Positions 5,982-7,307 of a stretch of DNA of 7,307 nucleotides are shown here, piece after piece. Origin of the DNA: CAZOIA01 sp964579675. GTDB taxonomy: Bacteria > Planctomycetota > Phycisphaerae > UBA1845 > PWPN01. Position numbers and translations under genes: made by a program. Numbering within the stretch: position 1 is the first letter of the stretch; every line of letters begins with the position of its first letter. The DNA lies in the NCBI GenBank assembly GCA_964579675.1, contig CAZOIA010000253.1:1-7307 (forward strand), read 5' to 3'. The notes under the pieces were generated by a model. The model worked only from the letters and a program-made list of their open reading frames with translations, searched no databases and was not told the DNA's origin.

Positions 5982-7241
5982 CTACTGATTCCTCGCCATT
6001 GCCCGGCGGCCCTTGCGAACGTAGGAAAGCCGCTCCTCGCTCGTCAACTCGAACACGTGCCGCAGCAGTCGCTCGTCGCCATCGGTCATCTTGATGTCTC
6101 GACGCGACATAGCAGTACGGGCTGTCTTGATCAACGCATTGAGCCCGAAACCCTTGCTCACCACGCCGTTTAGGAACCACGCACAGGGCGGGATGTACTT
6201 CGGGAGCGGGGACCCGGTTGCGACCAGCACCGCCATGGTGCCGACGATCGTACCGGTATTGAGCAGCGTTCCGATGCTAGCCTTGACGTGATCGCCGACG
6301 AAGCTCCCGACCTTCGTGGAGCCCGTGTCGATCGTCCGCCCGCCCATGATCAGGCTGACGGAGCTGTAGTCGTTCTTCAGGTCGCTGTTCGTGGTCAGCG
6401 CGCCGAGGTTGACCCATTCGCCGACATAGGCGTGGCCAAAAAAACCATCATGGTATTCGTTGCAGTAGCCATGAAAAACTGTCTCCTCGACCTCGCCTCC
6501 CACGCGACACATCGGGCCGATGCTGCATCCTTCGCGCACCTTTGCGCCGAGCAGGACGCTGTTCGGGCCGACATAGCACGGGCCTTCGATGCGCGTGAAC
6601 GGGTGCACCTCGCAGCCGGCCTCGATCGTCACCGGGCCGCGGCGGGTATCAATGCAGACGAACGGCTGGACCTCCGCGTCCTTGGCGATGTACACCTGGC
6701 TCCTGGCTCCAAGGATGACCGACGATTCGTGGAACTGCCCCTCGATGCCGCTCCGGCTGGCGGCTTTGAAGTCGGCCGTGATCTCCTCGGGACTGGCCAG
6801 CATCACGTCCCAGATGTAGTCGAACCACTTGCCGGCGAATTCGGCGCGATTGGCCTTGCGGGCCGCCGCGACCAGACCGGCGTAGTCTCGAATACCCGTG
6901 ACATCGGCGGTGGTTCGCCAGACGGCAAGCTGCTCGCCCTGCCACGCCGCCGCCCGCTGCCGGGGGGGCTTGAACCCGGTGCCGCACACCCGCGCGTTCA
7001 CGAACAGCACCTCCTGGCCCCGGCACCCGGACAGGTCATTGACCGCGACGGAACCTATTCGCCGGCGCATCGTGGCCGCCAGATAATCCCGGACCAGGAC
7101 CGCGCCGGCGGACTCACCGCAGGCCCGTTCGATCTTGGCCGCCAGGGTCGTGGCCCCGCTCTTGAGCTCAGAGACCCCCCGCACCCAGACCAGCGGCAGG
7201 AAACGCCCGAACTGGTCGTCCTCAAAGATCACGAGTGTCAC
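5982..7241 (-). CDS. GlmU-like sugar nucleotidyltransferase / hexapeptide acyltransferase
   Basis: About 419 residues, with a divergent nucleotidyltransferase-like N-terminus and a left-handed beta-helix C-terminus, as in the alternative GlmU family that makes UDP-GlcNAc-type nucleotide sugars for cell-wall or surface glycans. Numbering from ATG 7247 (subtract 2 for the GTG start), FLPLVWVRGVSELKSG at 16-31 stands where the family's usual PLTxTRPxxELRxG motif lies. Hexapeptide repeats run about 175-345. The block GHAYVGEWVNLGA (271-283) then TTNSDLKNDY (285-294) is highly characteristic, and H272 is a candidate acetyl-transfer base. A basic tail ends the protein. GTG 7241 is preferred because GGAGG lies 6 nt upstream, while ATG 7247 directly abuts it and leaves no room for initiation. 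It is the first gene of the visible cluster, 30 bp before the citrate-synthase-like gene. The altered TR motif leaves real uridylyltransferase activity uncertain; it may be only an acyltransferase or use another sugar-1-phosphate. Confidence 0.88.
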   Translation of the reverse strand: MTLVIFEDDQFGRFLPLVWVRGVSELKSGATTLAAKIERACGESAGAVLVRDYLAATMRRRIGSVAVNDLSGCRGQEVLFVNARVCGTGFKPPRQRAAAWQGEQLAVWRTTADVTGIRDYAGLVAAARKANRAEFAGKWFDYIWDVMLASPEEITADFKAASRSGIEGQFHESSVILGARSQVYIAKDAEVQPFVCIDTRRGPVTIEAGCEVHPFTRIEGPCYVGPNSVLLGAKVREGCSIGPMCRVGGEVEETVFHGYCNEYHDGFFGHAYVGEWVNLGALTTNSDLKNDYSSVSLIMGGRTIDTGSTKVGSFVGDHVKASIGTLLNTGTIVGTMAVLVATGSPLPKYIPPCAWFLNGVVSKGFGLNALIKTARTAMSRRDIKMTDGDERLLRHVFELTSEERLSYVRKGRRAMARNQ

Positions 7242-7247
7242 AGGCAT

Positions 7248-7252
7248 CCTCC
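7248..7252 (-). promoter_or_regulatory. Ribosome binding site favouring a GTG start
   Basis: A perfect GGAGG on the minus strand (CCTCC on the plus) touches ATG 7247 with no spacer, but stands 6 nt before in-frame GTG 7241. Normal spacing points to GTG, which removes two residues (MP). Confidence 0.6.
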
Positions 7253-7307
7253 GAAGCTGCCAGAAGGCTACGTGTAAGGGATCTAGCTATACGCTCAAAT
7301 GGGTCGT

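Noticed and set aside
6288..7277. 329-codon open frame on the plus strand
   Set aside because: It is fully antisense to the GlmU-like gene, whose conserved motifs are unmistakable. The plus-strand product has Arg/Asp/Ala-rich composition typical of antisense shadows.
7253..7307. Possible promoter upstream of the GlmU-like gene (TTGAGC with a weak TACACG about 16 bp later, minus strand)
   Set aside because: Matches to -35 and -10 consensus are poor and the upstream region is cut off by the window edge.

Overview
The window looks like a piece of a GC-rich bacterial chromosome. Four genes in tandem on the minus strand, read from about 7.24 kb down to 1.93 kb, form a coherent metabolic cluster. 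Downstream of them (about 1.93 to 1.36 kb) is a short, degenerate-looking interval. Beyond it is a differently composed P-loop ATPase gene that runs off the left edge. All supportable genes are on the minus strand. The long open frames on the plus strand are antisense shadows of these genes. The taxon is uncertain. The alternative GlmU-type protein, the Re-citrate-synthase-type enzyme, the fused ADP-forming acetate-CoA ligase and a fragment of a protein type I associate with planctomycetes and metagenomes all suggest an anaerobic Planctomycetota-like bacterium, but this is inference.

Layout in transcription order: (1) a GlmU-like sugar nucleotidyltransferase/left-handed beta-helix protein (5982..7241, probable GTG start); (2) after 29-30 bp, a DRE-TIM acyltransferase resembling Re-citrate synthase (4513..5952); (3) after 87 bp, a single-chain ADP-forming acetate/acyl-CoA ligase (2248..4425); (4) after 70 bp, an 81-residue acyl carrier protein with an E-S-V instead of D-S-L attachment motif (1932..2177); (5) a 180-bp non-coding stretch with inverted repeats, then a remnant coding region (1411..1749) interrupted by stops; (6) a 454-residue partial P-loop ATPase of probable Sll1717 type (1..1362).

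Functional reading: genes 2 and 3 both use acetyl-CoA. One would condense it with a 2-oxo acid, probably oxaloacetate. The other would interconvert it with acetate while making ATP. The ACP could carry an acyl group from the same pool, and the GlmU-like protein would make a nucleotide sugar. Tight spacing and good Shine-Dalgarno sites suggest co-transcription of genes 1 and 2, probably continuing into 3 and 4. The ATPase has visibly lower GC and rarer codons (TTA, ATA, AGA, CGA) and sits beyond the broken gene, so it may be horizontally acquired accessory DNA. I see no tRNA, rRNA, CRISPR array, intact transposon or U-tract terminator. No stretch over 300 bp lacks a gene or gene remnant.
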